Origin: Blattamonas nauphoetae
Taxonomy: Eukaryota; Preaxostyla; Oxymonadida
Direction of reading: 5' to 3'
DNA length: 64,000 nucleotides
Assembly: GCA_033064195.1 (NCBI GenBank)
Contig: JARBJD010000157.1
Span: 62,001-126,000 of the forward strand
The notes beneath the pieces were generated by a model. The model saw only the letters and a list, made by a program, of their open reading frames with translations. It did no database searches and had not been told where the DNA came from. Shown here in pieces: positions 25,786 through 38,009 of this stretch. The position numbers and the translations under genes are program-made. Every line of letters begins with the position of its first letter. Within the stretch, counting starts at the first letter, position 1.

Positions 25786-28700
25786 ATGTTCAGACCAGAA
25801 CCAGTTTGTTTCCAGAATGTCCCTCATCACTTCTCTCTTTTCTTCTCCTTCTTGAATCTTTTCATCACCAACTCACCTTGACTATTCGCCTGCGGAACAG
25901 GAACACCAAACAGTTTGATCTTCAATCAAATAAAAATCAATCCTCTTCTTTCATTGTATTTAGGACCTCCTGACATTAGATGCTGTTCTCTCTGAATTGA
26001 CAGACCATGAAGACAATCCGCGAGCTGCTGTGAAGTGTGAGAGTTGGCTCCATGTCCATCGATTCATTACGAGCGCGGAAGACCACGATGTCGTCCAGAT
26101 TCAAAGACTTCTCGATCTTATCATCAATATTCTAAATCTGGCATGTGATGATAACATTCCCTTGACGAACAAAAGACTCCTCGAACAGTCACTCCTCAAA
26201 CTCCACTCCACTCCGTCCACATCCCACCGCATCCTCCAGCGAGCCGTCCTCGCATTGAGTATTTTTGCGTATGCCGAGAATCCTCCCCTGATGGTCGTCG
26301 AATCGACCGAATTCGATGCAATGAATGAAACGATCTTGGACCTCTCGCAGCGGCTGACGGAACTCGAACACAGACACACGGAGGATGTGACGAGGGCAAA
26401 CCTCCAAACACAACAAATAGACAATCCATCAGAACGAATCAAAAGATTGGAGAAGGAAGGAGACCTTTTAAGGGAGCAAGTCGGAATTGAACAGAGAAGG
26501 AGAGAAAGAGCAGAAGATGAGAAAATGAAAGCAGACAATGAAAGAGTGAAGATGGAGAAGGAGAAAAAGAAAGCAGAGGAAGGGAAGCGGCTGGCAGAGG
26601 AGAGACAGAAGAAGTCAGAGGAACAGAAAGTCCAAGCTGAGAGAGAAAATGAGAAGTTGTCGGATGAAGTGAAGAGAACTCTTCAAAACCTTGGAGAGGT
26701 TCGGGAAATGAAGGAGAAGAGCGAGAGAGAGAACAGAGAGATGGCTGAGAAGATGAAACTGCGACTAGTCCATCTTCCGATTTGGGTTGGAACTGAGTCT
26801 CTAAAAACAATCGACAGAACTGCTCACAGACTCACTCCAACCACTCTCACACAGATCATCAAACTCGAAAAGGACACTGAGTGGAGATCAGCATTCACGT
26901 TCCCAATCGACGAGGGAGAATGGGAACTCAAAATCAGAGGAAACCACACTTTGTGGTTTATGAGTGTGTTTAACTCTCTTTTCATCTTTTCAGTGCTTGG
27001 CTTCCTCAGACATCCTCTTCCTGAAAATGCCACACAATTTCAGTGTGGATCCTGGAAGGGTGGGATTGGTAGTGACTTCTCTCTTTGGAAGGGTGGGATG
27101 TGGAAAGGAAGAGAATTCAAGCCAGCAGGAACAAACAAGAAGTGCGATCGAGTTGGGCAGACAGCAGCGATTCGAGTGAACATGTCGACTCGCGAAGCTC
27201 GACTGTTTGTGGACGACTCGGAACAACCTGGGATCTTCACCGACATCCCTTCTCCTCTCTGCCTCGGAATCACAACGCACGACCAGAATGCTCCCATCGA
27301 AGTTCTTTATCTTGCCACAACAGACAGCTTGAAGACGGAACATACTAAATGGACGCTCTCCAGGTCCGCTCGAATAAACGCCTTGGAAGAAGAGAAACTG
27401 GGAGCAGAAGGGAAGATGGATCGGATGAGAATGATGCTGAGAACAGAATGGGTTGGAACAGAATCTCTCAAAACCCTCGACAGAACTGCTCACACACTCA
27501 CTCCAACCACTCTTACCCAAATTGTCGCACTCGAGAAGGGGTGGAAAACAGCATTCACTTTTCCGATCGACGAGGGAGAGTGGGAACTCAAAATCAAAAG
27601 ATTGGAAAAGATTGACTCTTATGTCAGTGTGTTCTTCTTTCCACTCATCTTTTCAGCGATTGGCTTTCTCAGATATCCTCTTCCTGAAAATGCCACAAGA
27701 ATACATTGTGGCCTCCAAATCAGTGGAATTGGTGGTGATTTCGATCTTTGGAAGGGTGGGATGTGGAAAGGAAAACAATTCAAGCCAGCAGGAACAAACA
27801 AGACGTGTGATCGTGTTGGACAGACAGCAGCGATTCGAGTGAACATGTCGACTCGAGAAGCTCGACTGTTTGTGGACGATGCAGAACAGCCTGGGATCTT
27901 CCCCGACATCCCTTCTCCCCTCTGCCTCGGGATCACAACACACGACCAGAATAAGCCAATCCACGTCCTTCATCTTGCTCGCACAGACGTCTTGAAGACC
28001 GAGCGGGATACACAACAAGCACATGTTCTATCAGCCAGAATCACAGCATTGGAAGAAGAGAAGAAGAAGGCTGATGAAAACACAAGAAAAGCAGAAGAAA
28101 TGAGGGGACAAGCGGAGAAAGAGAAAGAGAAGCTGTCAGATGAAGTGAAGAAGACTCTTCAAGAACTTGGAGAAGCGAGAGAAAGGAAGGATGTGTGTGA
28201 GCGAGAGAAGAGAGAGATGGCAGAGAAGATGGAGCGAATGAGAATGATGATGCGAGCAGAATGGGATGGCACAGAATCTCTCACAACGATTGACAGAACT
28301 GCTCACACACTCACTCCAACCACTCTCACACAGATCGTCAAGCTGAAAACTGGAGAATGGAGAACAGCATTCACATTTCCGATCGACGAGGGAGAATGGG
28401 AACTTAAAATCAGAGGAAACGACACAAGTTGGAATGTGAGTGTGTTCTTCTCTCTTCTCATCTTTTCAGTGCTTGGCTTCCTCAGACATCCACTTCCTGA
28501 AAACGCAACACAAAACCAGTGTGGATACTATTACAGTGGGATTGGAGGACATTTCATTATTTGGAGTGGAGGGATGTGGCATGCTGGGAAAGAATTCAAG
28601 CCAACGGGAACAAACAAGAAATGCGATCGAGCTGGGCAGACAGCGGTGATTCGAGTGAATATGTCGACTCGAGAAGCTCGACTGTTTGTGGACGACTCGG

Positions 28701-29203
28701 AACAGCCTGGGATCTTCACCGACATCCCTTCTCCTCTCTGCCTCGGAATCTCCACTGCATTCCAAATAGAGAATCGTTCAATTGACGTTCTTCATCTTGT
28801 GCGAACAGACATTCGAAAGACAGACCATACAAACCAAACACTCATCCAGTCACCCCGAACGAAAACCTTGGAAGAGGAGAATACCCAACTTCTGGAAAGG
28901 ACTCGCCAGCAGGAAGATAAATACCAAACACTGCTGAACAACATGCGAACTGTCGAGGCTGAGCGAGCGGAGTGGAAGGAGAGAAGCAGCCGAGCGGAGA
29001 TGGAGCTCAAGCAGACTCGCGCGTTGGTGATGGAGGAGGAGCAAAGACGATGGGAGGAGACGAATGCGAGACTGGAACGAGAGACGGCGGAGAACGAGGC
29101 GAGGCTGAAGAAGACTGAGGACGCTCTTCGAACCCTCCAAGCAGCACCTGGTCAGACTACACTGGCCCATCTTCCCTCCCCGGTCGGCAAACCTCCACAG
29201 TAA
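25786..29203 (+). CDS. Gene B2: helical N-terminal domain / coiled-coil / three-SPRY protein (about 1,055 aa)
   Basis: Clear exons are 25964-26963, 26994-27626, 27657-28439 and 28470-29203, separated by three 30-nt SPRY introns. A likely first exon, 25786-25803 (MFRPEP), joins in frame over a 160-nt intron (GTTTGT...TTTAG); this exon is less certain. In place of a kinase there is a helical region of about 110 residues (LLDLIINILNLACDDNIPL, RAVLALSIFAYAENPPL) that I do not recognise. A coiled coil and three SPRY-type modules follow. The C-terminal coil (YQTLLNNMR, EWKERSSRAE) is nearly the same as in gene B, so the two share a tail and differ at the head. It lies 0.26 kb past gene B on the same strand and ends tail-to-tail with the kinase-HECT gene. 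Confidence 0.78.
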
Positions 29204-29242
29204 AGAACGTCTATCCAGTGCAGTATGAATCTGTTCGTCATG

Positions 29243-29355
29243 CTCGGACTCAACAGACCGACAACTTGGAATCACGCTGATTCGTTCTTTCTTTTGTTGT
29301 TGAGTCACTTTTACGCACATTTCTAAAGTGGATACTTCATCCATTTCATTTCATT
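29243..29355 (+). repeat. Family 3' flank, copy 2 (after gene B2)
   Basis: Same sequence as at 25563-25675, with ATTCGTTCTTTCTTTTGTTG and ACGCACATTTCTAAAGTGGA. It sits between the convergent stops of gene B2 and the kinase-HECT gene, so it may serve as a terminator for both. Confidence 0.55.
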
Positions 29356-29473
29356 GGTTCTATTTCTCCGACACCACAAACGAGTAAATGACAGAAGTAT
29401 TTCATCAAACTTGGACATGGAAAACAAAGACACAAGTTCTCAGAAAAGCTTTTAGTCGACAAACAATCGTCGA

Positions 29474-32400
29474 TTAACCAGTTGGGGGAGCTGCATTCCT
29501 GATGGCCATAAGAAACGCCGTCCTCATCTTCTCCGGATCCTCCAACAGCGGAATATCCAACCGATTGAAGGACTTGGTCCCCTCAGGCATCTTCAGCTCA
29601 GCGACTCCCAAAGAACTCAGTGTAAATCCTCCCGTTGAATCGACTGGTGATCTCTTCAGATCCGCGAAGCCCGTCGGGGGAGCATTTGTCAGTCCTGTTC
29701 CCAATCGCAGAATCTCTCTTCGCATCGTGTTGTCAGCTCTGTCCATCATCGTCCAGAACGCAGAGATCACTTGTGGGTGACTTGAAAGTTGTTCGGTGTA
29801 ATACGTGCGTCTCTTCCAATCGGCTACATCGATCTCGGTTTTTCCACACACCATCAGCTCCAGCTCTTCCGGACTCAGAAGACGGAGGACATGGTCAGGA
29901 ACAAGCGAATGAAGCTCCGAACGCATCGCTGTCACAATCAGAGAATATGAGTTCAGAGTGGCCTCCAAATTGTCATGGTGCCCACGTCCAAGAGACTGCA
30001 GATCTTCCTGTTCCATGGGATGGCCTTGGAGCAGCTTCCAGATGAATTTGTTGAATCTAAACGGCACGTACAGCCGTTCCAGCATCACCTTCCCCAGAAT
30101 CAGTCCGGCAAACTTGTAGATTTGGAGAAATGTCGGACCCTTGAATTTGGGATCACTCGGGATGGTCAGCGTTCCCTTTCCTGTCCCGTCGGGCGTGAAG
30201 AGGCCAATATCTTTTGGATCATTGATTTTCTCAACAATTTTGGTGAAAAACCAGCGCTTGATACCGTTCACGTCAATCGCGTTGGTTCCTTCCAGTATCA
30301 AGAAGAATGGTTGGAGGAGTTCTGCCCGTGTCTTGTTGTACATCGCAACCATCGATTTTGCAATGTTTGCATCGGGAGGAAACGTGATTTTGCACGTCCC
30401 CATTTTGGCCAGTGGATGGATCGCTGAGAGGGCGTCCAGGAACTTCTCTTTCCTGATTTCGAAAGGGTCCGAAAATGAGGTTCTGAGGGGTCGGATGGAG
30501 GAGGTCGTGTTGGTTGCTTTCAGCTTTGTGTTCTCTTCCTTCAAGTCCAGCAGTTCCTTCTCCAGCGATTGTATTTTGGTCTTGTCTTTTGATTCTTCCT
30601 GTTTCTGACGTTGAACAAGTTCTTTGGTCTTTTGGTGTTCTGACTTCTCCTTGATCAGTGTTTCGTGTTCCTTGGCTTTTTCTTTCTGTTCATTTTGGAG
30701 TTGTTTGCGTGTTATTTCGACTTCAATCTGTTTTTCTTCGAGTTGCTCAGCGATGAAGCGAGAGAGGGGAGTTTCCGGACCCAACACGCTCTGAAGACGA
30801 TTCGAACGAACGAGATCTGCTGAAGAGATTCGTTGCGAAGGATTCTGAGGAAGATAATGAAGTGCTGAATATGCTAACGACAGACCTTGCTCAGAAGAAG
30901 TGAGAGCAGAACCTGGACATCCCCCACAATCCCTTCAGAAGCGCAAATCTTACCGATGTCAAATCGCAACACTGTTTTCTCAATCTCAACAGCAGTTCCT
31001 CCATCAATCCACGATCGAGTTGTCATTATTTCGAAAAGAAGCTGCCCAAATGCCCACATGTCTCCCGCTGGCGATCCAATCTCGGTGTCTGTTCCAACTT
31101 TCTTTTTGAAGAATTCTGGAGCCCAAAACTGCATCGTACCACATTCTGCCGAGTTGCTTGTCTTCATCGTCCCTGTCCCCACAACTCCTCCAAAATCTCC
31201 TGAAATGTCGGAAAGAACACATCACACAAAAGATAGATGAGAGGAGAGAATGAAAAGTGTCATGAAAATGTTAGAAAAGGGAAGCAATTGGGAAAGAAGA
31301 ACAAACCAAGTGGGCGATTCTGAATGAAAGGACGCGTGCGTTACAACTCCGTCAACATTTGAAAGATCGTTGAGAAAGCTATTCATCTCCCAGGAACAAT
31401 CAAAATCTCCATCTTGAAGGTTTATATTATCTCTTTTTTTCATTTTCACTCACTTTTCTACAAATTCAAAGATCAGGTGACTCATTCTCCATCAAACAAC
31501 TTTAATCGGTCAGATCGATGATTGAACCGACCTTATACCGTGTATTGCATGCGATTCTTTTGGTTTGTGTCATTTATTTCGTTCACATTGACAGACACTC
31601 AGCACTTTTTTCAGGTGAGACGGATCGTGTCTAACAGGCAGAAAACAATCTGGCCTGTTCACCTATCTGATGCTTTCTCCTGTTTTCACTCGATCATGTA
31701 TCTTTTGTCATGAATTTCTCATCTTATAGATCACAAACTGACACGGACTTGTTGATCGTCCTCCTTGTCCTCTAATTCAGATCAATCTCAATTTCCCTTC
31801 ACTTTATATCTCAAACCACCTTAATTGGATATGTCTCTCCAATTCTTAAGTCTAAATTCATCAATCTTGTCGAATCTTCCGATCCGCACTTTTCACGTCT
31901 TTTTCTTCAATAGATGTATTTGTATTGGTTCTCTCACACAGAATAGGGTTTTTACGTTGTTTTACATCATTTCTCCATTTTTCAACTTGTTCTGTGATAA
32001 AAAGTGTGCAAAAGTGTCCGGATCAAAAAATGGCTTTATCGAACGCGATCCTACTTGAAATCCAGTAATTCACTCTTTTTCTGTCGACTAAACAGATGAA
32101 CGGTAATTGTGCAAAAAATGATTTTTTGGGACGCACCATAGTGTTTTGCGACCTTTCAAAGAGAATCGCCCAAGTTTCGCTGTCCCGTCTTTCCCAATCA
32201 GAACATTCGACCCCTTCAGATCTCCATAGATTTCTCCATGCGAATGCAGAAACGCAATTCCGTCCAGAACATCTCTCATCACACGATACACTCGCTTAAA
32301 CAGAAAAAGTCAAAAAAATCACACAAGAAAACATAACCAAAACGAATCCATCAAAAAAGTCAAAAAAGGAGTGGAAATCAGGAAAAGAGAACCACAGACC

Positions 32401-32642
32401 AAAGCATCTATCTTCCCTCCGAGTTTCTGGTTTTCGGAGATTTCGTCTTGAAGCGAGTGAGAACATAATTCCAGAACCACATAATGCATATTGTCACCTT
32501 CAATCGCCTCCACAAACCCAACCACATTCCGATGCTTAATGATGAGCAACGGACGGACAAAACGTCGTTCTCCTCGGACATCGGACAGAGCACAAGTCCA
32601 AGCAAAAAAGAAGTGTTTCATGTGACCCAAAGAGCTGTTCAA
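29474..32642 (-). CDS. Kinase-HECT fusion protein lacking the HECT catalytic cysteine
   Basis: Exons (minus strand): before 32400; 32294-32172 (broken by the 860-bp element, last base of the host exon at 31307); 31199-30886; 30844-29474. Introns of 105, 107 and 41 nt join in frame. The kinase part shows HRNVVGF, YGDLKGSN (for HRDxKxxN), DFGG, GTMQFWAPEFF, GDMWAFG and NPSQRIS. The glycine loop and VAIK lysine are not visible upstream, so the 5' end is missing or decayed. A coiled coil leads to a HECT domain: ITFPPDANIAKSMVAMYNK, PFRFNKFIWKLLQG, SPEELELMVCG, IDVADWKRRTYY and an adapted final lobe. HECT ligases have a catalytic Cys in the TCFN motif of that lobe; here it reads KSFNRLDIP, with Ser (TCC) at 29572-29570. 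Thioester transfer should be impossible, so a ubiquitin-binding or regulatory role is more likely. Confidence 0.72.
31312..32171. mobile_element. 860-bp non-autonomous TIR element inserted at a splice donor
   Basis: The ends are inverted repeats: GGGCGATTCT, three bases, TGAAAGG, one base, CGC, with a few mismatches. Both sides carry the host tetramer AAGT (31308-31311 and 32172-32175). Reading across without the element restores AKLG|DFG of the host kinase with donor GTTTGT, so the target is an exon-intron border. The interior is AT-rich with no convincing transposase. It is a MITE-like DNA transposon of a family I cannot name. Confidence 0.65.
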
Positions 32643-33289
32643 TCCTCAAATTTATATCATCAATGCGTCTAAAATGATGTAATTATCCAGATTTTGTGAT
32701 TTAAACTGAGAAAAAAACACGTACTGAGAATTCGGACAAAATGACCCATTAATTGCAGAAATGTCCAAGCTTGTCCGATCTTGGACATCCGCTCTTTTGT
32801 TGAAAAACGGAATCATCTAAATTTCTTCACCATCGAATGATGATCAGTTGAAAACGGACAAAACTGTCCTGTCCTGGACATGTCCGGATCGTCCTCCCCA
32901 TCTCAATTTGTCTTCGTCGTACATTTTCTCTCAGAGCCAATTCCATCACAATTTGAATGTCGATGATCGGTCAAAACCTCTTTTGTCTTGCTCTCAATCA
33001 TTTTTGATTTGCATTGAATGAAAATAAGCGGAGATCTTCTCGATTCAATATTCACTCTTCTCCATGCTATCTTTGACATTCAATTGCATTGAAACCTGAA
33101 AAATTCACACAATAGGTTTGCCTCTCCATTGTTTTGACATCTTAATCGCATATTTCTCTTCTTTAGTCGATAAATACTGCTCCACTCCTCCAAACAAGCC
33201 GGAATTCCGATTTATCAAAGATCATGAGGAATCTGATGACTGTTTTGCCTTAGAACCTTGATTACACATCCTCTCTCAACGATTTAATC
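32643..33289. other. AT-rich gap, no gene seen
   Basis: About 650 bp holding several GGACA/TGTCC-rich short inverted motifs near 32755-32895 (for example CTGTCCTGTCCTGGACATG). The missing 5' exons of the kinase-HECT gene were looked for on the minus strand; no glycine loop or VAIK motif is visible. Confidence 0.5.
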
Positions 33290-35657
33290 ATGTCTCTTTT
33301 CTACCTCACTCCGACGGACGAATCACACGAAAGTTTTTCTCTGATCGTCTCTTTCGATCTTGTAGACTGTGTTACGTTCCGTGAAGAAGTGGCCGAACAT
33401 TATTGTCCCATACCCTTCAAAGAAGACGACTCGAGATTCGAAATGACCTTCGCTCGCCGTAAACGACGGCCAACACCACACCCGGACTCGTCGCATCGAA
33501 GGCGGGATCTGTCGTCGGATGGGACTGTGCCCTCACCATCTTTCGAGAATGAGGACTCGATGTTGGATCAGCTGAACAATCCGATGTATTCTCTTCGCAG
33601 GACCCTCTCACTAAACGGCAGAAAGAGCTGATCGTTTCAATCTGCTTCGAAAACCAGAACCAGAAGGAGGATAACATGAATATTGAAGAGACTGTTGCTG
33701 ATCTCAGAATGGAGATCGAGCAATTGAAACATGAAGCTCGCATTGCGAAAACTGAACGAGTCGCAGTGAAAGAGGATTTCGACGAGAAGCCACGAAAGAG
33801 GAGCGGATGCGAGAGCGAGATCATCAGATGAAGCAGAAAGAGAAGACAATGGCTGAGGGAGGAAGGAATTGGAGAAGTTGAAGAATGAGAACAGGTCACA
33901 CCGTTCGTCGCCTCTCTCCTCTCGAACAGGCAAGCTCAGTGCTGATCAGGAATCGAACCAGAAGAAAGAATCACAAACCAATGCTCAATTTGGGATGCTC
34001 GTCGAAGATTTGGAGCGGACATCACAACAACTCCACAGAGCCAGAACAGAAATCAGTCAGCTTGTCGAAAAGAACGAGAAAGGGCAGCGAGAGAAAGCAA
34101 ATCTGAAGAAAACAAACTCGCATCAGGAGACGCAGATCCTGTCCATGCAGGGCGAGAACGCTCAACAGAAGAAGGCGGAACTAGAGACGGAGTTTGAGAT
34201 GGTGAAGAAAGAGAAGAGAGAGCTGAAGGAGAAAGCTCGTGCTTTTGACAGGAACAAGGTCACACCAGAAACAGGACAACACTTGGTCACTCTGCACAAC
34301 ACGAATAGCGCTCTGAAGCAGACCATCCAACAACTTGAAGAAACAAACAGAGATCTTGAAGAGAACAACGAAGGACTGCAGGAGAAAGTGAACAAGCTGA
34401 CGAAACAACAAGACGCGCTGCAGAAGCAGGACGACATCATTCAGGAGACAATCCTCAAGCTGTCGACCATCATGCGACAGGATGCCGACGAGAAAGGGTT
34501 GTTTGAGGATAGATTGTTGTTCGATGACGATTCGCACTCGTCGAGTCTGAATTCGCGAGACAGAAAGAAGAGGAAGAAGCAGAAGAAAGCTGTCTGGATC
34601 TCGAAGGACGAGGACATCCGTGAAATCCATTCGGACGATCTGGATTTGGGTGATTTGGACTACGCGGAGACGACAGTTCTGACCAACCTACTGGACAAGA
34701 ATCACAGTCAGATTGTGGAAGAGACACAGCAGCGGAACGAAGCGTATCTTGAGACGTCAGGAAGAAAGTTTGGACGATCAAGAACACTCTCGCACAGTGC
34801 TCATCTCACCCACTCGCTCAGATCTGCCAACAGAACTCGGTCATCCAAACGTGGCAGAAGCAGCAGGATCTCCTCCTTTCAGAGCGGGACAGAGAGTTGA
34901 AAGAGAAGGACGATATTCACGCGGCCATCCAACAAGAGACCCTCCTCACTCTGCGTGAGAAGCAGGACAAGATCGAAGACATCAACATTCAGCGGCAAAG
35001 AAACATCGTCACGAACGACCAGCTCGAGTCAAGTGTTGCCGAAGGTGCATCTTGACAACCCCTCAACAGCCCACTCCATCTGTCCCTCAGGCACACGAGC
35101 CACCGATGGCTCTTAGACCAGCAAAGAACGAGCTTGTGAGGCCGTACGCGTCGGAGTTTCATTCGCTGATCAACCAAATCAACAAAAACAAACAGAGATT
35201 CCCAAATCTGTCGCAGACGGAACATGACGTGATGATCAACCTCCTCTCGTCCTACTTCGTCCTCCTCCTCCCGCCCTCGCTCATCCAATCGTTCACTGCG
35301 AACACCTTCCCAACACTCGACACAGCCAAGTTGAACGACACAATCTTCGACTCGCCGTACGTCTCGCAGTTGGTGGAATGTCAGATCATTCCAGTCCATA
35401 CTTCCCTTCTCCACAGCCGATCCACACACATTCTGGACCACACTTCACTCACACTCATTCCACGACCATCTGCTCTCAACTTGTTCGTGCAGAGCGCTGG
35501 AGTCTCCTCGCTCGTTCAAATCGTCCTCAACTTGACTTCTCTCTCCGACCCCAACCAGTTCGACGCGAATGTCATCCAGTCTGCCTTGTCCTCTCCCCAA
35601 TCCTTCGTGTCTGCCATGTCAATGTCTCGCTTCTTCAGAATTTCATATTGCGAATAG
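33290..35657 (+). pseudogene. Decayed coiled-coil protein gene
   Basis: Coding character runs across several frames of the plus strand. A 113-residue start (MSLFYLTPTDESHESF...) is followed by EETVADLRMEIEQLKHEAR, then EERMRERDHQMKQKEK in a shifted frame, then a long coiled coil from 33869 (LVEDLERTSQQLHRARTEI, ENNEGLQEKVNKLTKQQ). The coil changes frame again near 34770 (KQQDLLLSERDRELKEKDD) and near 35050 passes into PPMALRPAKNELVRPYASEF and a helical end. At least four frame changes are seen; none fits a clean GT-AG intron, although I cannot exclude short introns for some. I do not recognise the family. Gene decay or assembly error is most likely. Confidence 0.5.
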
Positions 35658-35981
35658 GCTCTCAAAGATAGTTGTTTGGAAATGTCAATTCTTTGATCAA
35701 AGACTGCAAGACGTTGGATCCCATCTTCTTTCTCTTCCTTCCTTTCCTCTCTCTCATCATTCACATCCTGTTCAAGTCTTCCATCATCATTTTCTCTTTC
35801 AACTTCGAGTCATGAGCACAGGTCGATTTCGAACTGTTTACAGAAGAAACACATTACAGTACTGTCTGAAGAACAACATATTATTCATGTTAAGAGATTA
35901 AATTCTTGAGTTGAGTCAATTCTCACCTGTCAACGTAGATCATGCCCTTCTTCAAAACTTACCAGTGGGGGTCTCCTAATT

Positions 35982-36009
35982 AGGCGCTGTCCGAGGACGG
36001 ACAGCGCCT
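35982..36009. repeat. Perfect 12-bp hairpin with 4-nt loop
   Basis: Arms AGGCGCTGTCCG and CGGACAGCGCCT around AGGA. It is GC-rich in an AT-rich setting and lies exactly where the kinase fragment at 36036-36376 stops resembling a kinase. It could be a transposon or rearrangement junction; it resembles no known terminator. Confidence 0.8.
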
Positions 36010-36035
36010 CACCTTGTCCGGACAATTGCTCCTCC

Positions 36036-36376
36036 CTACCGATGCTGATTCTTCTTAAGTTTCGCACTTTCGTGTTCGTTCTTCGAGAAATCTGCTTCGG
36101 AGATGAACGGCAGAATCTTCATCGCATAATGTTCATCGGTTGGTGTTTTCGACACTTCGTGCACTGATCCAAAACGTCCTTGGCCCAGGGTTCGGATGAA
36201 CTTGTCTGACAGAGACAAAAAAAGGTGAAACAGTTGAAAAGAAAAGCTAGGTGTTCTTAACAGAAAGAAACATGAGGTAAAAAAGTAACGAAGTAAGAAT
36301 CACCAGTCACACATGGATCGGGAACCTTGACTTCAAATCGCTTCTTCGCTTTCGGCTTGGCTTTTGGAGTTGTCAT
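36036..36376 (-). pseudogene. Truncated NEK-like kinase, first two exons only
   Basis: Exon 1 is 36376-36313 (basic start MTTPKAKPKAKKRFEVKVPD); a 107-nt intron leads to exon 2 from 36205. The phase-1 junction (PDPY-KFIRT) is at the same place as in genes A-D. Unlike those genes it has an intact loop, LGQGRFGSVHEV, and Lys in YAMKILPF. The frame ends after about 80 residues (KKNQHR), before the catalytic loop, and nothing kinase-like follows. It is a 5' fragment of an ordinary active-type kinase and a useful reference for how far genes B-D have degenerated. Confidence 0.65.
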
Positions 36377-36379
36377 TTC

Positions 36380-37343
36380 CGAATGGCGGTTTGATCCGGC
36401 TCAATTTTGTTCAACCTCGAGAACTCCTTGAAATCACGACTCCAGAACCATTTCTTCATTATGAAGCAATTATCTTGGTGTTATTTTCGGAAGGTAAAAG
36501 ATTCTTAACTTGTCATGATTGTTCTGAACGCACCAATTTGTATCTTCCTTATCTCTCTTGATCATCTTTTATCATGATTGTTCCAGATACGAAACAACTT
36601 TTTACGCACCATACTTGGTAAAATCTCACATTATCACATTCAACCCCATCAGACAAACCATTCGTGGGACAATGTCTGTATTTCGGATAATCCATTCTCA
36701 CATCTCTCGTGTAGATTCATGTAGCCTCCCTTCTCGAAAATATTCGAAATGAACAATCCGATTCATGTCTGGTCTCACTCAGAACATTGCTTCATCTCGT
36801 TCACAGTTTCATCTCTCATTTTCATCCACTGTTCCCTCTTCTTCACCCAGCATCTCTTCACTCACTTCAAAATGAGTGTCTGACCGATTAGCCTCGATTG
36901 TTGGATCCCCTTACTGAATATTCTCTCACATCGGAAATTGAAGTCTGACAGAGTATGTCCATCACCTTCTTCAGGCCATTCTCATCCGACTTTTAAAGAC
37001 TCTTTGTATTATTCACCCCTTTTCAGTCACTTTCAGTGATTCACTCCAAGTCTTTCCGATTTTCCGTATCGAAATCGACAATCGCCAAGTTTATCCAATC
37101 CTCACTCAAACATTGGAAACTGTGTCCCACACTTGACGATGTTTGGTCTTACTCTTTGATAATTTCTGTTTCTAGTGCTGTTCTTGCTTTCTCTCACTTT
37201 GGGAAGATTTAGAAAAATCTATCGACTCTTCTCGGAGGACAAGCAGTTGATTTTTCATACATTCCAAAGCCTGCAAGAAAAGACTATTCCAGCAGTTCAT
37301 TTAACCACATTATTACAGATTTCTCTGCTCTAGTATCTCCGAA
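36380..37343. other. AT-rich gap, no gene seen
   Basis: Nearly 1 kb with only short scattered open frames and no repeat or RNA gene that I can recognise. It is 5' to the kinase fragment (minus) and before the decayed frames from 37344. Confidence 0.45.
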
Positions 37344-38009
37344 ATGCCTTCAACTCTCGCCTCGCTGTCTATGAGATCACAGACCGAGATCTCGAAGTGT
37401 TTTATCTCCTTCAGGATCCGATATTTCCCAGATCTCCACCTTCAGCGCCATATTTTTGTCGCTTATTACTCAAATCGTCGTCGATCAAACTGCAAACCGT
37501 GTTTGATCAATTCCAAACGGATATGCTCATGCTTCATCCGACAGCTGTTGCAAGTGAATGGGGTAACAGAGGAAATCCAACACGCACAATTCCACTCATT
37601 GCGAGTGTCTGTCTACAGCCACGTCTGGAAGTTCCTCTCCCACGTCATCACGCACTCCTCAACACTGAATCTCAAGGCAGATCAAATAAAATATCATGAA
37701 GATGATCTATCTGTCTGTCATCGCCATGTTTTATTCACGGAAGTGGCGGCAGACGACCTTGATCAAACATTCCTCCTCGAACAAGCCAAATGGGAGGTAC
37801 GATGGATGACAGAGGGGGAAGATGCAGAAATGTTGAATTTCCGACTGTTTTTCATTTGGGCACCGGGCATACAGATGACACACTGAAGACAGGGGAAGAC
37901 AGCAACGAAGACAGGACATGCTGCGAAAGGAAGGATGGGACGATGCTGTGGAGGCTCGAGTTGTTAGAGAACATGGAGAAGTATCGCAGGATCTTAGAAG
38001 CAGAGTGAG
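37344..38009 (+). pseudogene. Remnant of an unrecognised protein gene
   Basis: Two overlapping frames have natural composition: AVYEITDRDLEVFYLLQDP near 37350-37410, and, from about 37540 in another frame, LLQVNGVTEEIQHAQFHSL continuing to DLDQTFLLEQAKWEVRWMTE and a stop at 37886. A third, LLRLELLENMEKYRRILEAE-like, closes near 38009. The frame changes suggest decay, or introns that I could not place. No family is recognised. Confidence 0.35.

Noticed and set aside
33628-35050. Short introns to explain every frame change in the coiled-coil gene
   Set aside because: GT-AG pairs near the changes (for example a 25-nt candidate at 35045-35070) do not join the coding frames in the right phase; decay or sequence error is simpler.
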